Shown: positions 1-12,998, numbered from the stretch's first letter. The stretch is 64,000 nt of DNA from Adiantum capillus-veneris (GCA_014529385.2 CM043953.1:108010549-108074548); one strand, 5' to 3'. Numbers and translations: made by a program. The notes: generated from the letters alone by a model not told the origin.

Positions 1-2
1 TT

Positions 3-480
3 ACTACAGAGCCACAGTGTGGATGTAAAGAGGGAAATAGATCTCAAAGTGAATATAGAGACATTCCTCACAGTGAGGACACCCCCATTGATGTTGAAAT
101 TGACATAAATTTCCATCGTGTAAGTATGTGTGACTTTTGTGCTTGCACCTTATGTTTGGAATATGTTCACAACTATCCTATGTAATTACCATGCTTCTCT
201 TTCATTTGGTTTGTAGATTAATTTGGAGGTGCAAGAAGCAAAATTGCACGCCTGTGACAGTCAATTGCAGCTACTCATGCATAGAAGCAAGATGCTACAA
301 GGCTCCTTCTTCCCTACTGCACTCTGTAAATTAGGTATGGACACTTTTACGGAAAGGATAGGAGGGGTATGCAACAAGATGACGATCAACCAATGTACCG
401 GTTGTGGTCTACCACTAGAAGTACAAAAAGTCTTTGCAAGGATCAAGATAATATGTGCGCATAGCTATCATCTTCTCTGA
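3..480 (+). CDS. 3' end of an unidentified spliced ORF
   Basis: Frame 3 is open from the window edge to a GTAAGT donor at 120. It rejoins in phase after a TTGTAG acceptor at 216 and runs to a TGA at 478-480, giving about 39 plus 88 codons. The peptide contains a Cys pair (CTGCG) near its end and no motif I recognise. It could be the tail of a host gene or of a transposon gene. The clean donor and acceptor pair is the only reason for listing it, and chance is not excluded. Confidence 0.2.
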
Positions 481-654
481 TTTAATGTTGCATGCTCCGT
501 GGGTACAAAATGTAGAGCTTCCACCTACCAACAGAGGATACCAATAGAATGGTATTGCAAGCTTATAGGGCAAGGACATCTAGTCACACCAATGTCTGGT
601 AAGATAATGATAAATGGCAGCATGTTAATCAAAAAATCATCATAGCAACAAAAT

Positions 655-2013
655 ATTGGTATTCTAGTTAACATAATGTGAATGCTAGTAAGCATATTGT
701 GTATGCTAGTTAGCACAGTGGACATGGTGGTTAGCATAGTTTGTATGATAGTTAGCATACCCAATTAGCATAGTGGGTATGGTGGCTAGCATACTATGTA
801 TGATAATTAGCATACCCAGTTATACTAGTTAGCATACCCAGCTTGGCTAGTTAGCATACCTGGTTATGCTAGTAAGCATACATGTTACTGTGTATGCTGG
901 TAAGCAAACCCAGTTATGCTAGCTAGTATACATGCTATTGTGTATGCTAGTTAGCATACCCAATTATGCTAGTTACCATACAACTATGCTAGTAGGCATA
1001 CATGCTTATGTGTATGCTAGTTAGCATACCCAGTTATGCTAGTTAACATGCACAACTATGCTAGTAAGCATACATACTTCTATGTATGCTAGTTAGCATG
1101 CCCTATTTTGATAGTAAGCACACATGGTACTGTGTATGTTAGTTATCATATCCAATTATACCAGTTAACATACCCAGTTATTGCTAGTTAGCATACACAA
1201 CTACACTAGTAAGCATATATGTTATCGTGTATGCTAGTTAGCATACATGCTACTGTGTATGCTAGTTAGCATACCCAGTTTTGATAGTAAGCATACATGG
1301 TACCGTGTATGCTAGTTAGCATACTCAATTATGCTAGTTAACATACCTAATTATTGTTTGTTAGCATACATGGTACTGTGTATGCTAGTTAACAAAACCA
1401 ATTATGCTAGATAGCATACATGGTACTTTGTATGCTAGTTAGCCTACCTGGTTATGCTAGTGAATAGACATGCTTCCGCGTATGCTAGTCTGCTATGGAT
1501 GCTAGTGAACAGAGTCTGCATGCTAGTTAGCATAGGGGGTATGGTGGCTAGCATACTGTGATTAGTTAGCATACCCACTTATGCTATTTAGCATACCTAC
1601 TTATGCTGGTTATCGTAAATGCTAATGTGTATGCTAGTTAGCATACATGTATGTTATGTCTGCTAGTTAGCATGTTGGATATGGTGGCTAGCATACCCAA
1701 TTATGCTAGTTAGCATATATGCTTCTGTGTACACTAGTCAACATTGTTTGTATACTAGTTAGCACACCTTGTTATGCTAGTTAGCATCTATTCTACTATG
1801 TAAGCTACTCATCATACATAGTAGTCAACATACATGATTATATTGCTATGTATGCTAGTTAGCATACTGGGTATGCTGGCTAGCATACCCAATTATGCTA
1901 GTTAGCATACATGATAGTTATTCTCTGTATGCTTGTTAGCATAGTCTATATGCTAGTTAGCATAGTGTGTATATTGACTAGCATACTGTGTATGCTAATT
2001 AGCATACCTAGTT
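655..2013. repeat. Minisatellite of short palindromes (TATGCTAGTTAGCATA type)
   Basis: About 1.35 kb is built from variants of TATGCTAGTTAGCATA followed by spacers such as CCCAGT or CATGCTACTGTG. The core is a perfect 7-bp inverted repeat around GT, so every copy can form a small hairpin. There are several dozen copies, with substitutions and spacing of roughly 20-45 bp. There is no coding frame. It ends about 110 bp before an LTR-type primer-binding site, so it may lie inside the LTR of that element. Confidence 0.85.
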
Positions 2014-2125
2014 ACATCTCCTTGTTTCCATGCACCTACGGGTTGAGCTTCGTCCTTGGCTGACATAGAGTTGTTGGTCTTGTTCTCGCTATGCTAGCGT
2101 CCGTTCACGGCATATCCACCAACAT

Positions 2126-2143
2126 TGGCGCCGTTGCCGGGGA
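2126..2143 (+). other. LTR-retrotransposon primer-binding site, tRNA-Asp type
   Basis: TGGCGCCGTTGCCGGGGA is an exact complement of the 3' end of plant tRNA-Asp(GUC) as I know it. It follows ...CCACCAACAT, which looks like an LTR end (..ACA). This marks the start of the internal region of an LTR element whose 5' LTR would lie upstream, possibly including the palindromic minisatellite. I could not find the other LTR. Confidence 0.7.
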
Positions 2144-3346
2144 CGAGAGCCCTAGGTAGGTGACCTTAGACCAATCCTACGAGGTAAAAGTCTCTCTTGT
2201 TCGCCAAAATTTTGAGAATCCAACGATAGGACTTTTGAGATCTTAGGGAGGTGTGAGTGGGCATACGGCTTGCCAAGGTCATCGACGTTTGACAGTTTTG
2301 TTGTAGTTAGTGTAGTTAGAGAGTGAGTAATTTGTGAGGTGTTAAAAGTGTAAATTAGTCAATGTGTGCCAGTGAAGCGTTTTTCTACTCATGAATACAT
2401 AAAAAACCCCAGTTGATGTGTAGGAGTAGGGTAGGTAGAACTTGTGATGAGATCTAGAGTTGATCATCATAGAATAAGTTTTCTTGTTTGCATTTGCAAT
2501 CTTAGGAAGTGAATTTTAGGAAGGAAAATGCACTAAACAAGCATCAGTGGTTGATTGAACATGGTTGGGTGCTACTGGGCATAAAATAATACATTTGCAA
2601 GAGATCTGGGTGAGAAAACTGTAAATTTTTATCAGCAGACATCATAGTATGATGTCTTTGGGCATAACAAGAGACCAAATTTGGAAAAATAGACTACACT
2701 AGAGTGTTGTAGAGGGGTGTTTTACCCTATGTGCAACTTGAGACTAAGGCTTTGACCAACCCTTGATACTTAAAGGACAAAAGCCAAAAAGTCAAAAAAT
2801 AGCAAACTAGGGAACTGGTGATTCTGAGGACATTTGGTTGCATAAAAATTGATAAAAGTGTTTGAAGATCATTGCTAAGAACTTGTGGAAGCATGTGAGT
2901 ATAATGTCTCAAAGGGTAATATGGTAGTCAAATTGAACCTTTGACTTCATACCCACATTCTGCATGTTGTGTGGAGCACATTCACCAAGTTTCATCTCAT
3001 TTGAACAAATAAGTTAAGAATTGAGTGCATAGTACTCTTTTCGGGAAGTTCCTGGGTAAAAAGTAGTAAAATTCTACAACTCTAATATCCAAAATTGGAT
3101 GTGAGTACATATGCATGTTGCACATATCAATGGGCAACTGTGGTAGAAACAGAAGTCCATTCAAGGCAAAAAGACATTATATGCATATAATGTCTTAGAG
3201 GTCAGAATTGATTCAAATTGTGTATATGAGTATACCCTTGTGTTCTATAGCATGTAATGAGCACATAGAATCAATTTCATCAAGTGAGAAGCACTATTGG
3301 AGCTAAAAAGTATCAAAAGACGGTTTGAGGCAAGTGAATGATTGCA
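2144..3346. other. Non-coding leader of the upstream LTR element
   Basis: About 1.2 kb lies between the first primer-binding site and the LTR of the next element. There is no long ORF and no recognisable domain. It is best read as the 5' untranslated leader of the element marked by the primer site at 2126, interrupted by insertion of the element that starts at 3347. Confidence 0.4.
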
Positions 3347-4272
3347 TGTTAACTGAGCCGACGTCAGTTAACAGAAGTTGCTAAAGGCCCGTGCCTTACG
3401 GATTCGCATCGAAGATCAACATGAAGAAGCAATAAAGATTGGAGTTACACATTTTTCACATTTTCCCAAAACGGTCATGTATTGTAAATTTCCAATTTAT
3501 TTCAAGCCATTGTAATATTTTTAATATGTTACGGGCTCAATGGGAGTTCCAAGCTGTAAAGAAGAGGCCAGTTAGTGTGCCTAGGTTGCAGATTCAGTAA
3601 GTGGTGAAGCCCTAAATGCCTTGGGCACCCGAACATTGCATATTTTACCCTAGGTATATAAGGTAGCGTGTAAAAGAAATGAGGGTTCTCAAGCTCATTT
3701 GTTAAGACCACTTTTTGGTGACAGCTCATGAGGTGTGTGGCTATGATGCACGTGAGCTTCTCCTTGCTCATGTGACTTGATTAACACTAACCAATGCTTA
3801 ATTCTCTTTCACTATGCCTCTCTCATACTTCTTGTGATTGCTAATGATGCTTTGATTAGCTAGATCGTAACTAATTAGGGATTAATCCCTCTCTAATCTT
3901 GTGTGATTTCCCTCTTTTGCTTGTGTGGGTATGTAGGTTTGATTGGAGTGTGGTGCTCAATAGATCTATGTGTGTGTGCTTGTAATTAGTGTGTTGCATG
4001 CTAGGATTAGTGATGTGTGCATCTTGCAATCGTTAGTGGGTGTGATTGAGTTGATTTGAGGTGAAGGGAGTTAACTGGATGTGGAGATTGCCAATCATTG
4101 TGGCTTAGCTCCTCCATAGGCCGAGAAGCTCACCTCATAGAGTCACCATTCGTGTTGCCATGATTAGCTCACTGATTGTGTGAGTGTTTCCATGCCCTAG
4201 CCGGGTAGCTCATCTCTCCGGATTGATAATTTTGTTGGTCATTGGAGCTATGCTACGATGGTACCCCCAACA
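3347..4272 (+). repeat. 5' LTR (926 bp)
   Basis: It starts TGTTAACTGA and ends CCCCCAACA just before the primer-binding site, so it has the usual TG...CA ends. The first 720 bp align closely to 13008-13726. It contains a TATATAAGG box at 3655. The preceding bases are TTGCA. A target duplication cannot be tested because the other LTR is truncated. Confidence 0.85.
3655..3663 (+). promoter_or_regulatory. LTR TATA box
   Basis: TATATAAGG sits about 310 bp into the LTR. The same box is conserved in the 3' LTR at 13316. This is the likely core promoter of the element. Confidence 0.55.
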
Positions 4273-4274
4273 TT

Positions 4275-4292
4275 TGGCGCCGCTACCCGGGA
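4275..4292 (+). other. Primer-binding site of the 3347-13726 element
   Basis: TGGCGCCGCTACCCGGGA lies 2 bp after the LTR end. It resembles the tRNA-Asp complement seen at 2126 but differs at four positions in the 3' half. It is therefore either a decayed tRNA-Asp site or a match to a different tRNA. Confidence 0.65.
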
Positions 4293-6131
4293 CTATGGCC
4301 TACGTTAGTGTAATTATGGCATTATCGGATGTGTTTTCTCACTAATTTTTTCACTAACTTCACTTGTGTGTTTATTGTTTTGTGGATTTTGGAAGTGTGT
4401 GCATGAAGCAATGTGTTGATTTTCCCGTAATTTGTCACCATATATTGTCAATTGTGTGCCTACACACTCTAATTTCACATTAACCACTTGCTAATTTCAT
4501 TAATTTTTTGTTAACTTACACACTAATTTTCTACTAAGGAGCTTCCAACCGTTTAACCGATCTTCATTGGAAAGGTAAACAAGGTGGTATTCTCAATCTC
4601 CCTAAAATCTAAACATGTGTAGAGATGAATAGAGATGCCATGATGATGATACAACACCATGTCGCTGCTATGTTAATTAACACCACGTCGATGCTATGCT
4701 ATGCCTTGAAAATTTTTAAAATGTTCATTTTCATGCCGTCGTAATGCAAAAAAAATTCAGATTTGGAGGCGTACGGAATTGACAAGTTCAATTGCTAATT
4801 GGTGAATGTACATTGATAATTGTGTGCGTAATTGCTCTAATTGCATGCTTGAATGGTCAATTGCAAGTGTGTGCGCAATAAAATAAAGCGTGTGTGCATT
4901 TTAATTGAGTGTGTGTGTATGCCTAAATTTAGGTATGTATGCACTATTTTTCCCTTGTTTGTGTACCTAAAAATCAATGTGTGCTTAATGATTTTTCAAT
5001 TGTGATGATTGATTTGTGTTGTATTCATTCCCAAGTAGAGACTTGTGCATTCAAATTGCAATTTCGACATGATTAACCATTGTGTGTGCACACCTAAAAA
5101 TTGGTAAAAACTGCGAATTATTAGTGTGTGTGTGCGCGCTTAAAAAGTGCTTAATGTGCATGATTAATTCAATGTTTGATTTCATATTTGATGTGTGTAA
5201 TGTTTATTTGCTGTGTTTTTGAGTCAAAACAGGGATTTACACACTCCAAATACGTCAATTTTTTACTTAATTTTGTCGATTTTAATTGCCTAATTTGGAT
5301 TTTATTGATGAAATTATTTGGCAATTGAATTGATGTGATTATTGTGATTTGATTTGGCTCCACTCATCCTCTAAGTGTGCAAAATTTTCAACAAGAAAAA
5401 ATGTATTTTTTAGATAATTTTTGTAATATTTTGATAATTTTTGCTTAATTCCATAAAAATTTGATATCTTTCGATCTTGATGAGCTGTTTTGTGTGTGTA
5501 TTTACGGCATCATTTTGAGCGCATGTGTCCTCCTTGGTCGAGTTTTGAGCATTTCACTATTTCCGGGGACAAGGTTGTTGATTTTGTTGTAAGTCATATT
5601 TTTGATAAAAATTGCTATTTTTGGTGTGCTTATGCGTGCTCGAAGTGTTCGATTGTGATTGTCGATGATTTGTTGAGATTTCTAGTATTTTTCGAGAAAT
5701 TTTTTGGATTTTTTTCCCTAAATTTTTGGATTTTCGGGTGATTTTTATCGTTTTTGGCTAACTTTTCGGACTAAATTTGACTTTTTCGAGCATTAAGAAA
5801 AAAAAAACTGAAAAATTGGCTTTGACTTGAGCACCGACGATGGATCAATAGCTTGGGCGTATGCTCCGACATGTTTTTTGCGATCGTGCGGACTCTGCGA
5901 TACAATTTCAAGCTCCGACGCAAAAAAGAATTTCGACGGTTCGTGTGCGTGAGCATTGCCCCTTGCGATGATTAAAAGCGTAATAATTCAAAAAAAATCA
6001 AATCCCCTGCTCACTCTCTCTCTTACTCTTTCTCCCTCTGCCTTTTTTAGAAGCATAATAAAACCTCTCTCTCTCGCTTCCTCTCTCTTCTTTAGGCCAC
6101 CACATCCACACACACACACACACGAGATCTT

Positions 6132-6192
<61 letters not shown>

Positions 6193-6228
6193 CACTGTGC
6201 TTAAAATTCCCACATTCCCCCCCCCCCC

Positions 6229-6283
<55 letters not shown>

Positions 6284-7590
6284 GCGCTACCCACACGGTC
6301 GAGTCAAAAAGGTCGAACACTCTCTCTCTTCTCTCTCTCCTCTGCACGCCCATGATCACAAACCTACACACACACACCCACTCTCACTCTCCCTGTCGTA
6401 TACCGGGTACACTCACTCTCTCTCTCTCCCACCTCGCGTGCAACGCGTGGGCCCGCTCATTGCAGTGCTGCCAGCCCGTACCCTCTGTGTGTGTGTGTGT
6501 GTGTGTCAGAGAAGAGAACCCACCACGTCAGGTAGCCTGCCACCACTCCACTGTGCGCCATCACCCCGTGACCACGCCTCCATTATCACCATCATTGTCG
6601 TCATGATCAGCTTCGTCAACCCGCGAGGTGAGCATATAAGGTAATTCAATAATGATAATATAAAAAAAACACCTTAAAATCAATTATATATATAAAAAAA
6701 GACCAAACAACAAAAAATCACACAGAAATTAAAACAAAAGCATTAAAAATAGCAAAAAAATAAAATCCAAAAATCCATTATTTAAAAAAAAGGGGTTTTT
6801 AAAATTACAAAAAAAAACTCAACCAAATTTCATTATAGATTCACAAAAAAAATCAAAAACCTCATAAAAATTCATTAAAAAAATCAAAAGTTGATCAAAT
6901 AAATCACAAAAATTGTAAAATTGATAAAACACTAAAAAAGTATATAAATAAATAAACAAATTCACCAAAAATTCCTAAAATTCAAAAAGTTTTCAAAAAA
7001 TTATAAATATTCATAAAAATATAAATTCTTTTAGAAAATTCAAAATTTCACAAAAAATAATAAAAATAAAAGGGGAGGTGTCGAAAAAGAAAAAAAAGAG
7101 AGGCAAAAAAGCAAAATACACCACTGAAAATAATTCCCACATCATAAGAGCGAAAGAAACAGGTCGAGCGAAAAGCCGCAAAGCCAAAAACAACAGAAAA
7201 CGTGAAAAAACCAAGCGAAGCGAGTAGTGAGCTGGTCCTGAAATTCGAAAATTTATCGAAAAAAGCAAAAATCAAGAAGTTTGAAACCAAACAGTTGAAA
7301 CCCATTCAAATAAAATCGAGCACATAAAAGCGCAGTTCGAAATGTATTTTCAATAAAATCAAGCGATTAGGGTAGTTTCACGTGTGAAATTGTGACTCGG
7401 GGCTGAAAATAGCAGATTTTGGGTGAAAATTAGAAAGAGTGAGTTACAAAACTTGTGAGAGTTTCAAATCTAGACTTAGAAATAGGGGAATCATCAACAA
7501 CCAGTTGGTAATCATTCAAGCTGAGATCATCACAGTTCAGCCCAATTCTAGAAGGTGTTGCCACAATTGAGTCAAGAAGCTAGAAGTAAT
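4293..7590. other. Non-coding, low-complexity leader of the element
   Basis: About 3.3 kb has no supported gene. 4300-5400 is rich in TGTGTGTG-type and AATT-type words. 6000-6340 is microsatellite. 6640-7080 is strongly A-rich (runs of AAAAAA, frames full of stops). Short ORFs here are poly-Arg/Glu or poly-Ser/Leu translations of microsatellites. Confidence 0.6.
6134..6281. repeat. (CT)n, poly-C, (CT)n compound microsatellite
   Basis: (CT)n at about 6134-6187 is followed by a 23-base C run (6217-6239) and then (CT)n to 6281. A short (CA)n block precedes it at 6106-6122. The C run means a G23 run on the minus strand. Confidence 0.95.
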
Positions 7591-7591
7591 C

Positions 7592-10500
7592 ATGCACGCT
7601 AGAAATTGGCTAGTGCAAGTAACTGCACTGCAAATTGAGCTTCCAGTTGGACGAATAAGAACACAAATCACGGTGGATTGCAGATTAGGCTATTCAGAGC
7701 CCAAATTTTCATCATTTCAAAAGGTCGCAATCAAGTCTGACACTTTCGAGCTAGAGTTAATCAACTCTTTTGAGTCTGAAGAGAAGTCAACTGCAAAAGT
7801 GCTTTAGATAAAGCAATCTTATCAAACTCGACCAGGAGAAAATCTGCTAAGCAACGTCAAAATCTGCTAGGCGACAATTTTTACAGAACCAGCCGACATG
7901 GACTCAAATCGAGCTAAGAGTTCAAGTACAGCAGAGCAATCTAGTAGCAGTGGCAACACATGAACAAGTGCAACAGAGAAGATTTACAACTATATGGCTA
8001 CAATGGAGATAAGGTTTTGTATACAGATTCAGAAGGCCAAAGATACCTAATGAGCAGCAAAAGCAACACAGGAGCCAAGATTCTATTGATCAAAATAAAG
8101 CAAGATTCAGAGAACTCCCGGATGTTTACTGACTTCAGTGGAGCTATGTATTGCAAGCTCAAAGATGAAATGCAGATAGAAGTTCAGAAAGTCAACCCGA
8201 GTGTTTATCCAAAAATCTGCACAAGCCAGCAAAACATACGGTTGGTGCATATGCAATCAGGGTCATTGTGAATGGATTACAGTGGTCAAATCTATAGTCG
8301 AGAATCATCACAAGTGTGCAATCATTCACGAGTCTAAGGGACACATCAAAGCAAATGATGTTAGCTTTGTATGGCACACATAATTCATATGCACACTATG
8401 TAGACAAAAAAGGGCAAATGTACAAAAGGATCAACCAGTGTTTGAACGGCCCACATCCTAGCTCATAGAAGTGCATCCTGTGATATATCAGAAAGGATGG
8501 TTCATTTTAGAGGATAGAAACTACTATAGCCCATCCTCTCTAGAGCTAAAGGATATTATCCGAGTGAACCCAGAAATTTATTCAGAGCCAAACTCTCCTC
8601 CATCAAAAATCAGACTTCGACGTTGTGAGCAAACGAGCATATAATTTGACCAAACTAGACGTACATATATATGAGAGTCTAAAATCTATGATGACTTGGG
8701 TCCTGAAGCCACATAAGCTCATATCATAGGAGACCCATGGGATAGAAAATATCAGGGCAAAGATAATGCTATCTACAGCTTGACTTGGGGAATAATTTGT
8801 CATGTTTCACGGAGATACATAGGAAACTATGTAGAAGATTTATAGATGCCAAACATCAACAATGCTACCCAAAGTGTGCCTTCACAATCTCAAAAGGTGA
8901 GACTAAATCAGAGCCAAACAGTCTTGAACTCTCATAATGAAGTAGGCTACATTGATCACCCTAGGAAGGGGGAAGTTGTAGATTCATCAAAATAAGCTCT
9001 TGTACCCTAAACCACAATAGCAGCTAGAAGCTCTAGAGCCTCTAGCCAACAGACCCCTTCAAAGCAGAAACCATTGACAGATCTTATGGTTGTTGGAAGT
9101 TTCCAGTTGACCCACGTTCCCTCAAAATCTGTAGACAAATGCTTATATGAAGATCATCAGAGACAAAAGTTTCAGATGATCTCCACAAGTCAAAGTCAAA
9201 AGCCGACAAATCCAACAGTGTTCAATCAATTACACGTGACCAAGCTCACATATGCATATCGAGATGCAAATGGAAATGAATACCAGCAAGTTCATGACCT
9301 TGTAAAAACCCATACGGATGGCCTGCCTGACTGAAGTCAAAGACTATTTGAAGATGATGCAAAGCCTTAAGCTGCCATAGTAGGTGGCAGAAAAGTTAAA
9401 ATCAATGAAAGATAAAGTCCGAAAGGATACACAAAGGTCACCACCAAAATCTCCTCCACAAAGACAGATTCTGCCAAAAAGTACAGTGGATCTTCTAAAA
9501 TCAAAGGTCACTTAGATGCAGTAGACAATGCTCAACAATTGCAAGCAAAAAGTGGAATATTATAGCCAATGGAATCAAATCCATTGAAGAAAATGGTCAA
9601 ACCAAAGAAGTTGAAAAGAAAGTTCAATCCAAGGACACTGCCACAACAAAAGTAGTCAATTCACACACAAATCTTAAGACAATCAAGTGCAACATTATTG
9701 GTGAGAATGAAGAAAAACTCTCAAGTGAAGTAAAGCTAGATTTTTAGTTAAACAAGAACCTCATGTCCTTTCACGCTTGGAAAAAATGTGGCCAACCACA
9801 GTTGGAAGATGCTCCTGAAATTGTTAGCATAATAGGAAACAAATGAGCAAAATGCGGGGGAATCATCTCCACCACCATTGAGATAAGTTTACAGAACATT
9901 ATAGCCCAATTCCATGTGATCATAGTAAAAGATGTACCTGATGGTCTCATATTGTGAAAGCCACTATCTCAAAAGTTTTTAGAGATACAGAATGCAAAAA
10001 AAATGTAGTCTCCATAGGAAACAAAGAATGAAGAACAAAACTAGTCACTCGCAGACGACACCACAAAGTCCTCAAGCACAGTGAAAATGGAGACTAATAT
10101 CAAAGCAGATCTTATTGAAGATGATTCATCTCCATCGACCAGAACTTCAGAGGAGCTTAAAGCAAATAGCAAGTGCAAATCAAACAGAGCAGAGAGCAAC
10201 CACGATAGAGATTGAGTAGAGACTGCCACCAAGACAAGAAGTAAAAAAGTTCAAAATTGCAGACACCCAGGAAGCAATAGGAATTCAAAGATCCAGACAT
10301 TTCCAGCTAAATCAACTGATGAAAGTCAGATTGGAAAATAGAGTCTCAAGCCACCCTCCATAGAGACACATTTAAATCAAGATGAGACCATGACAAAAGT
10401 AGGACAAAAATATTCAAGAGCACCTCCAATGAGAATAGCTGTAGCTCTCAACAGTACAAAAGGAGCGAGTGTCAGATGCAATGCTCTATTGGAAAAAGCA

Positions 10501-11804
10501 ATAGACTGCAATATGATTGTATAGAACATCCAAAGGATCCTCCAGATCACTCCATGCAAACATGATAGCAAAACAATGCTAGGTATGCATACAGGTCAAG
10601 AAATGGTCGCTACCCTTAGCATCCACCATCATGAAGAGCAGGTGAAGTTTCAAATAAAGCCTTCAAAAGAAATGCTTGTAGATGTCATCCTTGGACATCA
10701 GTGGTTAGAACAACACAAGGCTTAGAAAGAAGATACAATGTTGATACTCTCTTACCCAAGCGCTAGCAAAAGCAACAAATATAGATACCATTAATGCTAG
10801 ATTCAGAGTTGCAAAAGTCACAAGAATCAACGACAAATCTTGCAGACAAAGGTAAAACCAAAGTGGACCTTCCACCGACTAGCACAAAAGGTGTGACAGC
10901 ATATGCCTCTACATCAAAGAACCCTCATGGATCAGATACTTCTAGCAAGTCAGGCTTTTAAAACTTCAAGTCAATTGCTGACCCAATTGAAACCTCTAAG
11001 GAGACAACCAAAAAAGCAAAGATATATCAGTCCAAGTACTCAAGAAATCAAAAGACAGTAAAGCAAGTGTTTGTTCAGAGCAATTTAGTCAAAGTCAATG
11101 ATCCGGGTTGTATTAAAGATAGGAAATCAACATAGAAAAACACAAACACATGGGATGGATAGCATCACAATGGAGCTTAAAAGAAGAAGAGAACTATAGA
11201 GGTAATAGAAATATACGGGTACCAAAACTGTAGGTAAGGGCATATGAAGTAACATTAAGTCCCTCCCAAGAAAGAAGGCCCACAAGGTATCAACCTCAAC
11301 AATATCCTAGGTTACCTAAGAAGTAGGTATACAATAGAACAACATTGGAAGATGCTAAAGTTTACCACAACTCTCAAGAGGATAGAGAACAGAGATTGAT
11401 CTCAAAGAATATTCCTCTTAGACAAGGATTCTACACAGATTATACAAAGATTTGGCTACCAGTCAACCCCAAGCCAACTGTAACTACACTAGACCTACGC
11501 AAAGATCTCAAGAGCTCAACAAGACCTAGAGATAAGCAAAGTCAACAAAGGAGATACAAAGGTCATCAAGAGATTTGGATTCCTAAGTCTTCCAATGCTC
11601 CTAGTCAAAAGCCAAATGCCAACAATGAACAAAGGCCTACAACAACATCAAAGACTTCTATCAACAGGCCGTATTGGAGAATCAACAGATAATGGAGTCT
11701 TCACAGTCAAAGAAGGACAACCCAACCAACGCGAATGCAAATTCAAAGAAGATAAAATAGGTATGGCAAAAGAAACCTTCAATCCCAACTTAGTCCTTCA
11801 CTAA
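7592..11804 (+). pseudogene. Decayed retroelement ORF: Y-D-G-Y repeats, retropepsin-like stretch, W-P-K repeats
   Basis: Several frames hold protein-like pieces broken by stops. Around 8020-8046, 8397-8423 and 9257-9283 a motif Y-x-D-x-x-G-x-x-Y recurs (YTDSEGQRY, YVDKKGQMY, YRDANGNEY). V-[NH]-P-x-[IV]-Y also recurs three times between 8190 and 8570. At 10429-10723 one frame reads like a retropepsin: a CNALLEKA segment where the catalytic DTGA would be, then VILGHQWL. Two stops interrupt or end it. At 11216, 11453 and 11575 there are IRVPK, IWLP and IWIPK words like the W-[VI]-P-K repeats at 20297-20592. I infer a gag/protease-like polyprotein of a non-autonomous element, now dead. I do not recognise the N-terminal half. 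Confidence 0.55.
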
Positions 11805-12704
11805 TCCTCTTTTCGAGGATTCATGCTTACTTTTACCTGAAGAAATGTTTGTAGTAAGCACAAGAATGTAGAGAGTCAAGTCACCAGGGTGCAAAAAACA
11901 CTCTTTAGCATAGTCAGAGTCAGACTGCTGAGCCATAAAATGAGCAAAGCATTAGTCCCAAAGCTTCAAGTTGTAATAAACTATGTGCTAAGAGTCGTTG
12001 TTATTAGGCTTACACTCAAGCTGGAAGAATTCAACATAACTAAGTCATGTCGCTCATGCTGGATAAGATGAGCATAAGAGTTGAAGGCTATTAACTTACA
12101 ATTGGTGGAGTGTGGTAGAGTCCAACACTCACGCACAATGCACAATAAGATGGCGGCACATATCCTCAACAATGAAAACCATTCTTAAAGGGGTGCCAGC
12201 TTGCAAAGCCATATCATATGCTTTTATAGCTACACCATCTTTCTGAAGAACCCCTCAAAATCTTTCTTGCACAACATATTGTTTTCTATGCACTTCTGTG
12301 TATGCATATATAGGAAGTCCCACCATTGGACAATATGCATTAGACACTCTTTTTGCTCCACATATGCACCTTGAGTGGACTACAACAGGCAAACCAATGT
12401 TCCATTATGCTACCCTCTCATATTTTCTACCTTTTTAATTTCATATCTATCAGAAGCAAATAATCCCTTGACTACTTTATTAATATTTCCCATGCTAATA
12501 AGTACTCCAATAATGCACGTATCCCAAAGGTACTTTTTTCCCACTGGATTTTCCCCCTTTGGTCATCTAGGTATTGTACCCTAATTTAGGACCTCATCAT
12601 CCTACTTCCATTGTACATACTTTTCATAAATAAATAGCAGCCTCATCATTATGCTATTACAACAGACAAATGCAATATCATCTCTCACATCAGACATATT
12701 TGAT
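11805..12704. other. Non-coding 3' region of the element
   Basis: No gene or clear motif is visible. The sequence is A/T-rich with scattered stops in all frames. It lies between the decayed ORF and the duplicated block in front of the polypurine tract. Confidence 0.45.
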
Positions 12705-12998
12705 CCAATCAAGATGTTGTAACAAATTGAACCTCATCAAAAAATTCAACGACAAATGAATTCGATCAGCCCATCAACAACCAATCAAAAACCTTCCACA
12801 GCCTCCACGAACACTTTTTAGCAGTGTCCAAGGACGAGCACTAAAATCGGACCAATCAAGATGTTGCAGCAAATTGAATCTCATCAACAAATTCAATGAC
12901 AAATAAAGTCGATTAGCCCATCAACAACCAATTAAAGACCTTCCATAACCTCCACGAACACTTTTCAGCAGTGCCCAAGGACGAGCACTAAAATCAAA
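12705..12998 (+). repeat. 147-bp tandem duplication before the polypurine tract
   Basis: CCAATCAAGATGTTG starts at 12705 and again at 12852. Both copies run through CATCAACAACCAAT and CCTCCACGAACACTTTT to CAAGGACGAGCACTAAAATC. The copies are close but not identical. The second abuts the polypurine tract. Confidence 0.85.

Noticed and set aside
5998..6294. Minus-strand ORF of repeated Arg-Glu and Gly, and matching Ser-Leu ORFs on the plus strand
   Set aside because: These are translations of (CT)n/(GA)n and poly-C. The same happens at 27534-28066, 29238-29510, 30939-31199, 33241-33534 and 61348-61585. There is no codon bias or conserved domain.
7011..7305. Phe/Leu-rich minus-strand ORFs that look like membrane proteins
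   Set aside because: They arise from the A-rich plus strand (TTT/TTC on the minus strand), lie in the leader of an LTR element and have no start context or homology.
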